From Zingiber officinale (lineage: Eukaryota; Streptophyta; Magnoliopsida; Zingiberales; Zingiberaceae), in contig NC_056001.1 of the NCBI RefSeq assembly GCF_018446385.1, positions 11,402,672 through 11,466,671 of the forward strand: 64,000 nt of DNA, in the 5' to 3' direction. Each line of letters starts with the position of its first letter. The stretch's first letter is position 1. Shown one piece after another: positions 23,693 through 34,344 of this stretch. The translations under genes were made by a program, and so were the position numbers. Below the pieces are notes generated by a model. The model saw nothing but the letters and a program-made list of their open reading frames with translations. It did not search any database and was not told the DNA's origin.

Positions 23693-24673
23693 TGTTGGAA
23701 CCCCAAGGTTGTTTTGGTGTGATCAACAAGTTAAGTTAGGTCCTGCGTTGTATTTAACCTTGTGTCTAAGTGTGCAGGAGCTTAGGAGCACAGGTACTCG
23801 AGCGGAAGACGCAGCTAGCGAGAAGGACGGCACGCGGTGCGTCCGAGGGACGAGGCGCTGCGGAAGAGTACACCGGCGGACGAGAAGGAAGTGCGCGATG
23901 GTTCCGAGATACGAAAGCCGGAGCGAAAGATTGCTCGGGGAGCAAGAGACGCAGCTAGCGCGAAGGTCGGCACGGGGTGCGATCGAGGGACGAAGTCTGC
24001 GGATGAGTACGCTGGTGGACGAGAAGGGACACGCGGCAATTCCGAGGGACGAGAAGCCGGAGGGAAGCATGCTCGAGAAGACCGGAAGATGGGTTCGGGT
24101 GAGCCCTATTCCGGATGTCAGAGATCACCCAATCAAGCGGATCCGGAGCAGAAGACCCGGACCGAGACGGGGACTTAACGGAGGAGTGGTCCCGGACAAA
24201 AAGTCAACCGCAGTTGACTTTTTGCTCCGGGGCGCCCGGAACCAATCCGGGCGCCCGGAGCTGTCCGGGGCGCCCGGAATGCTTCCGGGCGCACGAGCCC
24301 TTCCAGGCGCCCCGACCAAGGCTATAAATATAGCCTTGGTCCAGAAGCTTTTTCATTAGTTCAGAAATTGTAACAACACTTGTGTGCTTCCACTGCTTTG
24401 ATTAGTTTCTTTTTTTCTGTGCCTACACTGCTGTAAACGAGGCTTCTCCGCCTGAAGGAGTTCTTAAGTGCAACCATCTTCCTTGGATTAACAACCTCCC
24501 CGGTTGTAACCAAGTCAAATCCGGTGCCTCGTTTTTATGCTTCTTTTTCTTGCTTTTTATTGTTTAAGTTAATTTTTATACAAGTGTTAGTTTAAGAGTT
24601 CGAGAAGGGTATTTGCGTTTGGATTTTTCAGGGCTATTCAACCCCCCCTTCTAGCCGGCCCAACGGTCCTACA
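23693..24673 (+). mobile_element. 3' LTR of the gag-only element
   Basis: 981 bp, nearly identical to 20594-21616 except in the palindrome cluster (24225-24312 against 21135-21260). TATA box at 24323-24330. Confidence 0.9.
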
Positions 24674-24686
24674 AGGGTAAGATAAG

Positions 24687-26962
24687 TGTAACGACCCAAC
24701 TCCTGGGTACTAGGCTGTGAGCCGGATCGCTACATTAACTACTGGAACTACTGTGCGGAAAACTAGGTAAAATAAAAATTTCACTAACTGACTCTATTAA
24801 TCTGATAACTGATGCACCCATGCTGTTATAAGGAAGGATTCAAGACCCTTTCCGGTTGGTGTACATGTGCTAAGGAGAATGCTTGACCTCCCATCTGAGC
24901 TAGGAACTCAAACTAACTTCCCAGCTAGCTGCTAATCGATCCACGGATCGATCAATCTTACTGCGATTCTGTGCCCTGCTGGATCGGTCTACGGAACGAT
25001 CCAGCAGAGGCTGGATCGGTCGGCAGACCGATCCAGGTGTGTCTGGATCGGTCTGCAGACCGATCCAGGCACCTGGAGGCGCTGAGATGCCTACTGTTCG
25101 ATGCTGGATCGGTCGGCTGACCGATCCATGCACCTGGAAATTTCCTCCGAGGCTACTGTATCATGCTGGATCGGTCGGCTGACCGATCCAGGAGGATACA
25201 GTAGCATACTGTATCTCGCTGGATCAGTCGGCTGACCGATCCGGTGGAACAGCTCAGACCCTGATCGGTCTGGGCACCGATCAGTGTCTGATTTCACTCG
25301 AGAGTTCTGATTTCAGCACTTTGGCGTGCCAAAACATCACACAATAGTTCTAAAACAATGAAGATACATTCTAGCATATAAGTACTAATGTTCTAAACAT
25401 GATAAGCTAACAAAACATAGTTACTAAGCTAGAACAATTAGTAACAAGACTAAGTATCAAACTAGACATGATAAGTGCTAAACTGAAATAAAAACGTATA
25501 GATCCCAAGGATCTTTATTCCAGACCCCTTGCACACACACATCATCGTAGCATCGCCCTCCAGCCTCCGCTAATCCACTTTTCTTTTACCGGTATCTGCA
25601 GTATAAGAAAAGTAGTATCTGTAAGCCAATAAGCTTAGTAAGAAACCATCTACCTCACAAAAACATGCAACGATGCGATTATGTTTTTAAAACATGCAGT
25701 TTGAAACTAAACTGAGCATGCAAGCATGGCATGGCATGGTATCACACAAAGCATGGCATAATATATAAACTGAACATGGCATATTTATAAACTGAGCATG
25801 AACTGAACTAGTCATGCATATATCTAAATATGTACACGAACTCAAATCATGTAAACTGAACTGAACGCTAAATTTGTGTTCTCATCACTGGTTTCAAATT
25901 TGAAAACTATACATATAGTAGATGAAAATACTAAACATGTTGTTGGGCCATCGCAACCGTTCTGTGCGCGCATCCCTACGAGACCCGGATTGCAAGTTCG
26001 AATCTAGGGGTTACTAGGTTATCGAACCTAGGGACGACTGTGGGAGTCCAACCCATGGATATCTGATCCAAGTACAGTGCCAACTGAATAAAAGTAAAAT
26101 CCTGATTCTTGTTTTATTTTACTTTCTATTTCTAGGTTATCGAACCTAGAGCTAGGTTATCTGAACCTAGAGGCTCCTGTGGGAGCCTACCCAATGGATA
26201 TCTGATCCATATAGCTGTGATAACTGATAACCAACTGAATAAAATGTTTCTAATATATTTTACATGCTGTTAGGACGCCTATTGGTGCATCCTTCTGAAC
26301 TGGGCATTCTACCGAATGCTTGGTGTGCGTTAAAAACACACCCTAAAACTGAGAACTGTAAAATTACTGAACTAACGCCAAAACTAACAAGCGAGAGCAA
26401 TTATACTGCAGGTGAGGGGTTTCTTACCTCAATCGTAAGGTTTTCTTACGATTCTATTCGCTAGGTGTTTCCGGAAAACTGTCCGCTCGACGAACCGCTT
26501 CCGTCCTCGCGTTCCTCTCGCGGAGAAGGACCCTTTTTGTGTTGGAGTCGTCGCCGGGAGATGTTCCCTTGGCCCTTGGGGCTTGGTGTACCGTGCGTGA
26601 GGGAGAGGAGAAGGAGGAGTCGGCGTGAGGGCTAGGGTGAGGAATAGGTCACGGTAAAACCAATATAAAATAACCCAAATCCCAACTTAAGTTTATATTT
26701 ATATTAAGTGGTTTAATGAACCCAACTCTAATATAAATATATTTGGTTCTCCTTCCTTTCAGCACGGCCCTGCTGGGTTCACCGGTTACTAAACTTATCC
26801 GTAAACCATAGGTCTCGGGTTCGATTCCCGCCTAAGCTATTTTACGGTTCCAATTATTTTTGCTGCTTCCGCTACTCGAAAAATTCCGGAAAAATATCTA
26901 AAAATTCCAGAAAAATCATACTATATTTCTAAAACAAATTCTGGAATTTTTCGGGCTTTACA
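24687..26962. mobile_element. Solo LTR, Gypsy type (TGTAACGACCC family)
   Basis: 2276 bp from TGTAACGACCC to GGGCTTTACA with target duplication ATAAG (24682-24686 and 26963-26967). No coding region or second LTR. The terminal motif is typical of long Gypsy (Tekay or Retand-like) LTRs. It carries a palindrome cluster at 24945-25290 and tRNA-like 'ggttcgattcc' phrases near 26818. It lies 8 bp of ancestral sequence away from the gag-only insertion. Confidence 0.8.
24945..25290. repeat. Palindrome cluster, GATCGGTC..GACCGATC type
   Basis: About seven copies of GGATCGGTC-N4-GACCGATCC or close variants, for example with 'ggca', 'tgca' or 'ggct' centres. The same motif occurs in the SIRE LTRs and ahead of the env-like ORF. 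Confidence 0.85.
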
Positions 26963-28697
26963 ATAAGTGGCAGGTCGGACCGCCAATCTCTCCTGAGCTA
27001 AAGAGGTTCAAGACCCGACCGGACTATCTTCACGCTGCCAACATGCTAGCCGGTCTGAAGCTCGACATCAATAAGTTCTTACCCGAAGGGGTGATGTATA
27101 TATTTGGCCTGAGTCCGATCCAGACCCCCCGAGCGACTTCGGTAAGAATTTTACTTGTACATTCGCCTTGATTGTTAACTGATTTTCTCCTTTTTCCTTT
27201 GCAGCGGACATTGTCATGGAGTCCGTGATGGCCGGCATTTTGAAGAGGAAAGCGGCGGCGCTCGAGGCCACAGCTGCCAAAGAGATGGAGCAACTGGGTA
27301 TCACCCCGGTCGGCTCCAACGAAGGAGAGAGCGAAACCAATGCAGGGGAGTCGGCCGCTCAGGCTTCTCTCCCGGAGCCAGCGGTTGGCGCAACTTCTAG
27401 CAGAGAGCCTTCCGTTCGGGAGGAAAGCTCCGCTTGGGAGGAAGAACGCCCTCTCCGACAAAAGAGGCGCCGAACGGAAACACCGCTTCGCTCGGCCACT
27501 TCTGCGATCCAACCGTCCGAACGGACCACCGCCGATTCTCGCGGCAAAGCCCCAGAGGTGGAGGCGATCTCGTTCGATCGGCCCCCATCCCAACTGGACG
27601 CACCCGCGGATCGCCTCGAGGTCATACCTGTCCGCGCCCTTCCGCCTTCTCCCCGCCGAGTCCGACGCTCAGCCATTTTGTCCCAGTTTTCTGCACCGGC
27701 CTCTGATCCTTCCCCAGCTTCCGCTCAAACAACTCCCGGTCGGCGTCGTACCATCAGGGTCTCCCTGCATCTCCCCACCGAAGAGTTGATGCCCAAGTCT
27801 GATCGGCCAACCGCGCCCGAGCACATGATCACAATGAAGGGGCATCTAGCCGAAATGTGGGCCGATGCTCGGGCACGCGTCGCTATGATTCCACTCAGCA
27901 ATCTGGCCAACAGTCACATGCAGCAGGCCACTGGGGTAAGCGTATTTTCTCAAGTCTTTTACGCATTATTTCCGATCGACCATTAACAATCTTGCTTATG
28001 TCAGAGATGGGTGGAGGAGATCGCTGTCTCCAATCGTCTGGCTATGGCGGGCGAAGAGATAAAGAGGCTGAAGGCTTCGGGTGGCCCGTCCGGCTCCCAA
28101 GGCCCCTCATACGCCGAGCTACAGAAAGAGCTAAAAAAGACCCAAGATCTGTTGGCGGCTGAGCAGAAAAAGACGGCCGATCAGGCCCATACTCTAGCCG
28201 AACTTGAACGACAGGTCAAATCACGGGACCGCAAGATAAGCCTGGCAACCGAGCGGAAGAACACGGCTATCGCCGATCTGGAGAAGAAGAATGTCCAGGC
28301 TCGGGGCCTGGAGCATCGGGTTAAGGATCTGATGGATCAGCTGGCCGGCGAGAAGGCGGCCCGATCGGACGAGGTGATGAAGCTGAAAGCTGCCTTGCAA
28401 GAACACAAGGCCGCCGTCGACGCCTCCCGAGCGGCCCTCAAAGAATATCAGGAGGCTGAGCTAGGTCGGGTCGCCTCTCTGAGGCTAAAGTACATCCGTT
28501 CGGTCGAATTCTCAAAAAAAGTGTGTGAGCGGATGTATAATGCTTTTGAGCTTGCCATCACCGTCATAATGGACTACCTGAAGTCTAAGGCTCAGCTTCC
28601 CGACTCCACCACTATCTCGGCCGAAGACTATGTGACGCTTCTCTCCTCCATCCCGAAGACCGTTTATGATTTTTTTGGAGTAGAAGTCTTCATGTAA

Positions 28698-28915
28698 TTC
28701 GGTCATTCGGCCAAAAAACTTCCTTTTTGTAATTCGGCTGCTCGACCCTAATTTCCTTAATCTCTGAAAAATTTATCTTTGTGCAACTTCATTTTTACTT
28801 TGCATGCTTGTGAGTGATTGGTCGGGGCCTATGACACACAACTCGGCCAACTAGGCCTCCCGAGCGGGTGCAGGTGGCATACGACTTGTCACTACTTTCC
28901 CTTGTCGCTTATCGT
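28698..28915. other. Spacer between antisense ORF and 65-bp array
   Basis: Non-coding Tat sequence after the stop of the antisense ORF. Nothing else is recognised. Confidence 0.4.
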
Positions 28916-29712
28916 CAAGCGTCTTTCATTCCGGTCGGAGGGTTTATAGTCGCCGGTGCGACTCTCGATATTTAACTTCGGAGCTCGACGGTCTTTCAGC
29001 TGGAAGGTTTATAGTCGCCGGTGCGACTCTCGATATTTAACGTCGGAGCTCGACGGTCTTCCGGCTGGAGGGTTTATAGTCGCCGGCGCGACTCTCGATA
29101 TTTAACGTCGGAGCTCGACGGTCTTCCGGTCGGAGGGTTTATAGTCGCCAACGCGACTCTCGATATTTAACGTTGGAGCTCGACGGTCTTCTAGTCGGAA
29201 GGTTTATAGTCATCGGCGCGACTCTCGATATTTAACGTCGGAGCTCGACGGTCTTCCGGTTGGAGGGTTTATAGTCACCGGCGTGACTCTCGATATTTAA
29301 CGTCGGAGCTCGACGATCTTCCGACCGGAGGGTTTATAGTCGCCGGCGCGACTCTCGATATTTAACGTCGGAGCTCGACGGTCTTTCGACTGGAGAGTTT
29401 ATAGTCGTCGACACGACTCTCGATATTTAACGTTGGAGCTCGACGGTCTTCCGGCCAGAGGGTTTATAGTCACCGGCACGACTCTCGATACTTAACGTCG
29501 GAGCTCGACGATCTTCCGGCCGGAGGGTTTATAGTCGCCGACGCGACTCTCGATATTTAACGTCGGAGCTCGACGATCTTCCGGCCGGAGGGTTTATAGT
29601 CGCCGGCACGACTCTCGATATTTAACGTCGAAGTTCGACGGTCTTCCGGCCGGAGGGTTTATAGTCGCCGGCGCGACTCTCGATATTTAACGTCGGAGCT
29701 CGACGGTCTTCC
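28916..29712. repeat. 65-bp tandem array inside the Tat element
   Basis: Twelve copies in register every 65 bp (28981, 29046, 29111 and so on to 29696), each with 'gagctcgacggtcttccgg', 'ggagggtttatagtcgcc' and 'cgcgactctcgatatttaac'. Copies differ by a few bases. It sits between the integrase end and the antisense ORF, where Tat elements often carry tandem repeats. Confidence 0.95.
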
Positions 29713-29824
29713 GATTCGACTGACGATGCCCTATACTTGCGCTAATTTTCTGAATTTTTACTCCTGCATTTCAAGTATACAGCCGAACGGAAAGAATACA
29801 ACATGCATTACATTAGCGCACCTT

Positions 29825-30977
29825 TCACCTCGCCCGGTAAGGCTTGAGGTGGTTTGCGCTCCATGGTCGATCCAGTTGCCGTCCGTCTTCATCCTCCAGA
29901 TAATAGGCACCCGAGCGGAGCTTTTCGATGACTTTGAAGGGGCCCGCCCAAGGAGCCTCCAGCTTGCCAACGTCACCGACCGGCTTTACTTTCTTCCATA
30001 CTAGGTCGCCGACTTGGAATGCTCTAGGGATTACGCGCCGGTTGTAGTTCTGCTTCATTCTCTGCCGGTATGCCATCAGCCGGACAGACGCCTTGGCTCA
30101 CTCTTCGTCGATCAAGTCCAACTCCATCTTCCTCCGCTCGGCATTGTCATCATCATAGTTCTGGATCCGGACGGACTCTACGCCGACTTCAATTGGGATA
30201 ACTGCTTCGCCGCCGTACACTAAATGGAATGGCGTGGCGCCCGTTCCCTCTTTTGGGGTCGTGCGGATAGCCCATAGGACGTCCAGCAGCTCGTCCACCC
30301 AGCTTCCTCCCATATGGTCGAGCCGAGCCCGAAGAATGCGAAGAATCTCCCGGTTGGCTACTTCGGCTTGACCATTGCTCTGGGGATACGCCACGGAAGT
30401 AAAGTGTTGTTCGATGCCATAACTTTTGCACCATTCTTCGAGCTGCTTCCCGGCGAACTGTCGCCCGTTATCAGATATGAGCCGGCGAGGAATGCCGAAC
30501 CGACAGATTATATGCTGCCAGATAAATCTTTTGACCATATGCTCGGTGATTTTGGCTAGTGGCTCGGCCTCCACCCATTTAGAAAAGTAGTCGACCGCCA
30601 CTAGAAGAAACTTCCGGTGACCGGTCGCAATAGGGAACGGACCCACGATATCCATTCCCCACTGATTGAATGGACAGGACACCGTAGACACTTTCATCTC
30701 CTCCGCCGGTCGGTGGGTGACGTTGTGGTACTTCTGGCAGGAGAGGCACGTTGCGACGGTCCGAGCGGCGTCTGCTTGCAGGGTTTGCCAGAAGTATCCG
30801 GCCAGCATGATCTTCCTAGCCAGCGATCGTCCGCCCGGATATCCTCCGCACGACCCTTGGTGCACTTCCTGGAGGATGTACTCCACGTCCTCCGAGCTTA
30901 CACATTTCAAAGGTGGACTTGAGAAAGCCTTCTTGTAAAGTTGGTCTTCAACCAGTGTGAACCGGACGACTCTCCTT
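29825..30977 (-). pseudogene. Tat integrase, C-terminal part of pol
   Basis: Joins host DNA to the element ends. The frame enters from RNase H across the SIRE insertion (TSD TCCTT) and runs to 29825. Zinc-binding region: HQGSCGGYPGGRSL to CLSCQKY, where the second His of the usual H-H-C-C set is Tyr (a C-to-T type change). The catalytic core has MDIVGPFP (D), SDNGRQF (D) and QAEVANREI (E). A TGA at about 30098-30100 replaces the expected Arg codon before KASVRLMAYRQRMK. The C-terminal GDLVWKK and GPFKVIEKL block follows in the same frame. It is therefore inactive. Confidence 0.88.
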
Positions 30978-32653
30978 TGTTGATACAGTCTGACCTGGAT
31001 GTTGTTTTGCTGTTGACACTGATTTAAGTTTGTATCAGATATTTAACTCAGATTGATTACTAATCTAGGTTGACTTGATTGACCTGATTGAGAAAGTCCT
31101 AACTGGGATGTTAGGCAGTTGGAAAGTCATGGTGAGTGAAGCCAGGCAGATTGGAAATCCTGGTGAGTGAAGCCAGGTGAAAACCCTAGTGAGTGAAGCT
31201 AGATGCAGGTCCTGGTGAGTGAAGCCAGGCAAGGGAAAATCCAGATGGATCAAGGATGATCGGACATCTGGTGTTGAAAAGTCCAAGAAGGAAGCTTGGC
31301 ATGCGAAGTTAGAGAGGGCTCCGGACTAGGGAGAGGGCTAGGGAGCTCGTTTCTCCGGACTAGGTCGAGAGGGCTCGGAGATCGTTCAGAAGTTGGCGTC
31401 TGCGAACAGAGTACCGAACTCACTGATCGATCTGCCGACCGATTAGGAATCGATCGATGGCTCTTGGCGATTCGGTCGATCTGCACCGATCGAAATCGAT
31501 CGATAGCCTCGTGAGTTTCTTGATCGGTGCGAGACCGATCAAGAAGTAAGCAGGGAAGAGCGACATCTGATCGGTCTCGGGACCGATCAGATTAGTGCCT
31601 GATCGGTCCGCAGACCGATCAGAAGCTGAGCGCAGCGACATCTGATCGGTCTGGAGACCGATCAGATTAGTTCCTGATCGGTCTGCCGACCGATCAGCGA
31701 TGATCCAGAAAGCGTGGATCGGTCTGCAGACCGACCCACGGTATTGTTTGTTTTGCATGTACTTTTTCTGATTGCCGTATTTGTTTTCACCCATCTATTT
31801 TTAACCATCTGCTGTGAGTCTTTTTAGCTTGCAGGTTGCAGGTCACACTCTCATGGTTGAATTCAAATTAAGCTTCATTAAGAGAAGAAGACAAGTGCTC
31901 TTTACACTGTGATTTGCTGCAACAGATGCATTTGAGGCATCAACGTTCACTGGGTTTCTGATTGCGATTGGGCTGCGCTCAGTTTGACCTCTACTCATTG
32001 GTTCGTATCCAGAGATGCCAGTGATTTCCATTGGCATGGGTTCAGAGAACCAGATGAGGAGGAGAGGTGATTGGCTACGCCTTGTTGGCAGCAGCGATTC
32101 TGCAGGCAGCGGTGATTCGAGCCAGTGAAGCAGAGAGACATAAGAAGGAAGAAGAGAGGTTCAGAAAAGGCACCGATTCTCTGTTTCTTTGCGATCAATC
32201 CTTTGAGAAAGCAAGTTGGTGAAGCTGTGAGCTCCTTGCTAAGAAGGTTGTTGTGCGCTCTCTGCTCCGTTTTCTTCTCCGCGTGGCTGTAAGCTCATCT
32301 GATTATTCTTCTCAGCCACTGTAAGTCTTGTGCTTAATTCTATAATCAACTGAGACTCTGTTGAGAGGTTGCTCCACCGAGAAGGAGACATCTTTAGCCG
32401 GATTTTGTCCGGGGTGTGATCTACCGAAAGATCAAGGAGTCGTCCTCCTTACGGACACGCCGAGGAGTAGGGGCAAGTTATCCCCGAACCTCGTATATCC
32501 TTGTGTCTGCTGTGTGCGCTTTTCTTCCTTCGTTTTCGTTTTAGTTTTCAACTTCCGCTGTGCTAACAAGTTTTTCTTTAAGAAAGATTTTGTTTAAGTT
32601 TTCATAGAGGCTATTCACCCCCCCCCCCCCTCTAGCCATCTAAGATCCCAACA
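30978..32653 (+). mobile_element. 5' LTR of the SIRE element
   Basis: 1676 bp, TGTTGATAC to GATCCCAACA. From left: 'ggtgagtgaagc' phrase repeats (about 31130-31230), palindrome cluster (31425-31735), then a well-conserved 3' half ending in a C-run plus 'ctctagcc'. Confidence 0.92.
31425..31735. repeat. Palindrome cluster in the 5' LTR
   Basis: About seven units of TGATCGGTC-N4-GACCGATCA or variants, spaced 20-45 bp apart, plus ATCGATCGAT runs. Same motif as 24945-25290 and 38305-38560. Confidence 0.88.
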
Positions 32654-32655
32654 AG

Positions 32656-32667
32656 TGGTATCAGAGC
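32656..32667 (+). other. Primer binding site of the SIRE element
   Basis: TGGTATCAGAGC two bases after the LTR, matching initiator tRNA-Met. Confidence 0.93.
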
Positions 32668-32712
32668 AAGGGGCTCTTTGATTCGGATTAACACCCAAAA
32701 GAGCAAACAAGG

Positions 32713-34344
32713 ATGGCTATGAAGGGAGGCTTTAGCACAAATCGACCACCCTACTTCGAAGGAGCAGATTTTCAATATTGGAAGGGCCGCATGGAGTATT
32801 ACCTCAAGACCGACATTGCCATGTGGTTCTCAGTCAAGGAAGGTTTCACACCACCAAAGGATGAAGAAGGTAAGGAACTCGATTCGTCAAGGTGGTCTAC
32901 CGAATAACTCCGCAAAGCACAAGCCGATGCCAAGGCTATGGTCACCTTGCAATGTGGAATCGCCAAGGACCAACTCGTCAAGGTAGGTCCGTTCTCGAGT
33001 GCAAGAGACATATGGAACAAACTCATCGAGCTCCAAGAGGGAACTCGAGATTCTCGGATTGCCAAGAGGGACCTATTCTTAAATCAGCTCCAAAATCTAA
33101 CCATGAAGGACAATGAAACGGTAAGTGAACTTCATGGGAGATTCAAGGAGATCATCAACGGTCTACACTCTGTGGACGAACGAGTGGAGAATCGCGATCT
33201 AGTAAGGTACGCTCTTAAATCTTTTCCGAGGAATACCTTGTGGTCATCTATGGTAGATGCCTACAAGGTATCCAAGGATCTTTCCATTGTTAAACTAGAT
33301 GAATTTTTCTGTGAGATGGAACTTCATGAGCTTGCTAACAAAGGTCAAAAAGAGAAGGGTATTGCTTTATTTGCAGGACCAAAGAGCAAGGATGGAAGAA
33401 GGAAGAAGGAAAAGAAGAAGGAAAAGGAGATTTCCTCATCCACCTCTTCCTCCGAATCCGATGATGAAAGTGGATCATCATCAAGTGAGATGGCGAACTT
33501 CGTAAGATGTATTATGAGAAGAAGCCGAAGATACAAAGGAAAAGGTAAAACTAATGATCAAAATTTTGATAAATCTAATGTTATATGTTATGAGTGTAGC
33601 AAGAAAGGACACATTCGGAGCGAGTGTCCGAAATTAAAGAGGAAGGAGGAACGAGCCAAAAAGAAGGAGGAAAGAGTCAAGAAGAAGAAGGCTCTCAAGA
33701 CCACTTGGGATGAGTCCTCATCAAGCTCATCGGAGGAAGAAGAGAAGATGGAAAAGAGCACACGACAATTAGCACTCATGGCAAGGGAGGTTTCGGACTC
33801 CGGAAGTGAGGAAGATTCGAGCGACGCCTCAACCGCGGCTTCATCATCGTCGGATGATGAAGAGGTAACCTCTTCTCATATAGAAAAGTGTTATAAGACT
33901 ATCACTCATTTATCTACATTGCTTAAAAAGTCAAAAACAGAAAATAAATTGTTAAAAGAAGAAGTAAAAACCTTAAGGACCCTTAGGGAAGATGAGGTCG
34001 ATGACCTACATCTAGAAGTCCTTGAGGATGAGAACAAGGCTTTAAAGGGTGAGGTTGAGAAACTCAAGAAAATGCTTGAGAAGTTCTCAACTAGCTCTAA
34101 GACTCTAGACATGATTCTAAATGCCCAAAGGGCAGTCTACAACAAGGCCGGGCTAGGGTATCAACCCAAGGAGTCGAGTTTTATTTCTCTAATGTCTAGA
34201 ACTCAAAATAGTAGATCACATGTTTCTAGGGCTCATGGAACTAGGAAAGGTATGACCAAGGCATGGGTTCCTAGGTCTTTCGTTGTAGAAGCATTAGGTC
34301 CCAAGATTTGGGTACCTAAAACCTCTATCTTCCGTGTCTTGTAG
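32713..34344 (+). pseudogene. SIRE gag with one in-frame stop
   Basis: Structural polyprotein. The ATG at 32713 (MAMKGGFSTNRPPYFEG) is 45 bp after the primer site. A TAA at 32905-32907 breaks the frame once; it then continues open to a TAG at 34342-34344. Domains: the gag core (LQEGTRDSRIAKRDLFLNQL, LKSFPRNTLWSSMVD), a Lys/Glu-rich stretch, the CCHC knuckle CYECSKKGHIRSEC, an acidic Ser-rich region, and a coiled coil (about 33880-34100) ending KIWVPKTSIFRVL. Apart from the first stop it is intact. The closing TAG is in frame with pol. Confidence 0.88.

Larger units (their letters stand above)
20594..24673 (+). mobile_element. Gag-only, SIRE-related non-autonomous Copia element (TR-GAG-like)
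   Basis: Complete structure of 4080 bp: LTR 20594-21616, TGGTATCAGAGC primer site, gag, polypurine tract, LTR 23693-24673, and target duplication AGGGT (20589-20593 and 24674-24678). There is no protease, integrase or RT. The gag ends with the same kind of C-terminal block (YVPKNF, LYWVPKSCLN) that precedes pol in the SIRE element at 30978, so pol has been cleanly lost. It resembles the terminal-repeat-with-gag class described in plants. Confidence 0.92.
20505..28697 (+). pseudogene. Tat antisense ORF (plant 'putative gypsy-type transposon' protein), broken
   Basis: The extra ORF of Tat elements, encoded opposite to gag-pol; its function is unknown. The N-terminus at 20505 (MDNFDIPSDFELILPSPSARP) is typical of this family. 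It is cut at 20593 by the gag-only element and 8 bp later by the solo LTR at 24687. It resumes at 26968 with LHAANMLAGLKLDINK and MYIFGLSPIQTP, a signature of this family, then has a likely intron (donor ggtaagaa near 27140, acceptor ttgcag near 27203). A low-complexity Ser/Pro/Glu region (27216-27930) follows, then a second likely intron (ggtaagcg to tgtcag), and a long coiled coil (28011-28697) with Lys/Glu-rich heptads. The expected middle of the conserved domain is missing between the N-terminus and residue block GPPISPELK, and the frames across the first intron are off by one. I read it as dead. Confidence 0.7.

Noticed and set aside
24900-25297. Ser/Asp/Arg repeat 'proteins' across the GATCGGTC clusters, also at 31250-31794
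   Set aside because: These are translations of the palindrome repeat, broken differently in each copy.
26780-26840. tRNA-like B box ('ggttcgattcc') in the Gypsy solo LTR, and a second T-loop-like phrase near 25998
   Set aside because: No paired acceptor stem or D arm could be built around either, and both lie within LTR sequence.
28916-29712. Regular repeats that could suggest a CRISPR array
   Set aside because: Units are contiguous 65-bp tandem copies without unique spacers, inside a plant retrotransposon.
30014-30938. Open frames on the plus strand opposite Tat integrase
   Set aside because: Shadows of the integrase frame on the other strand.
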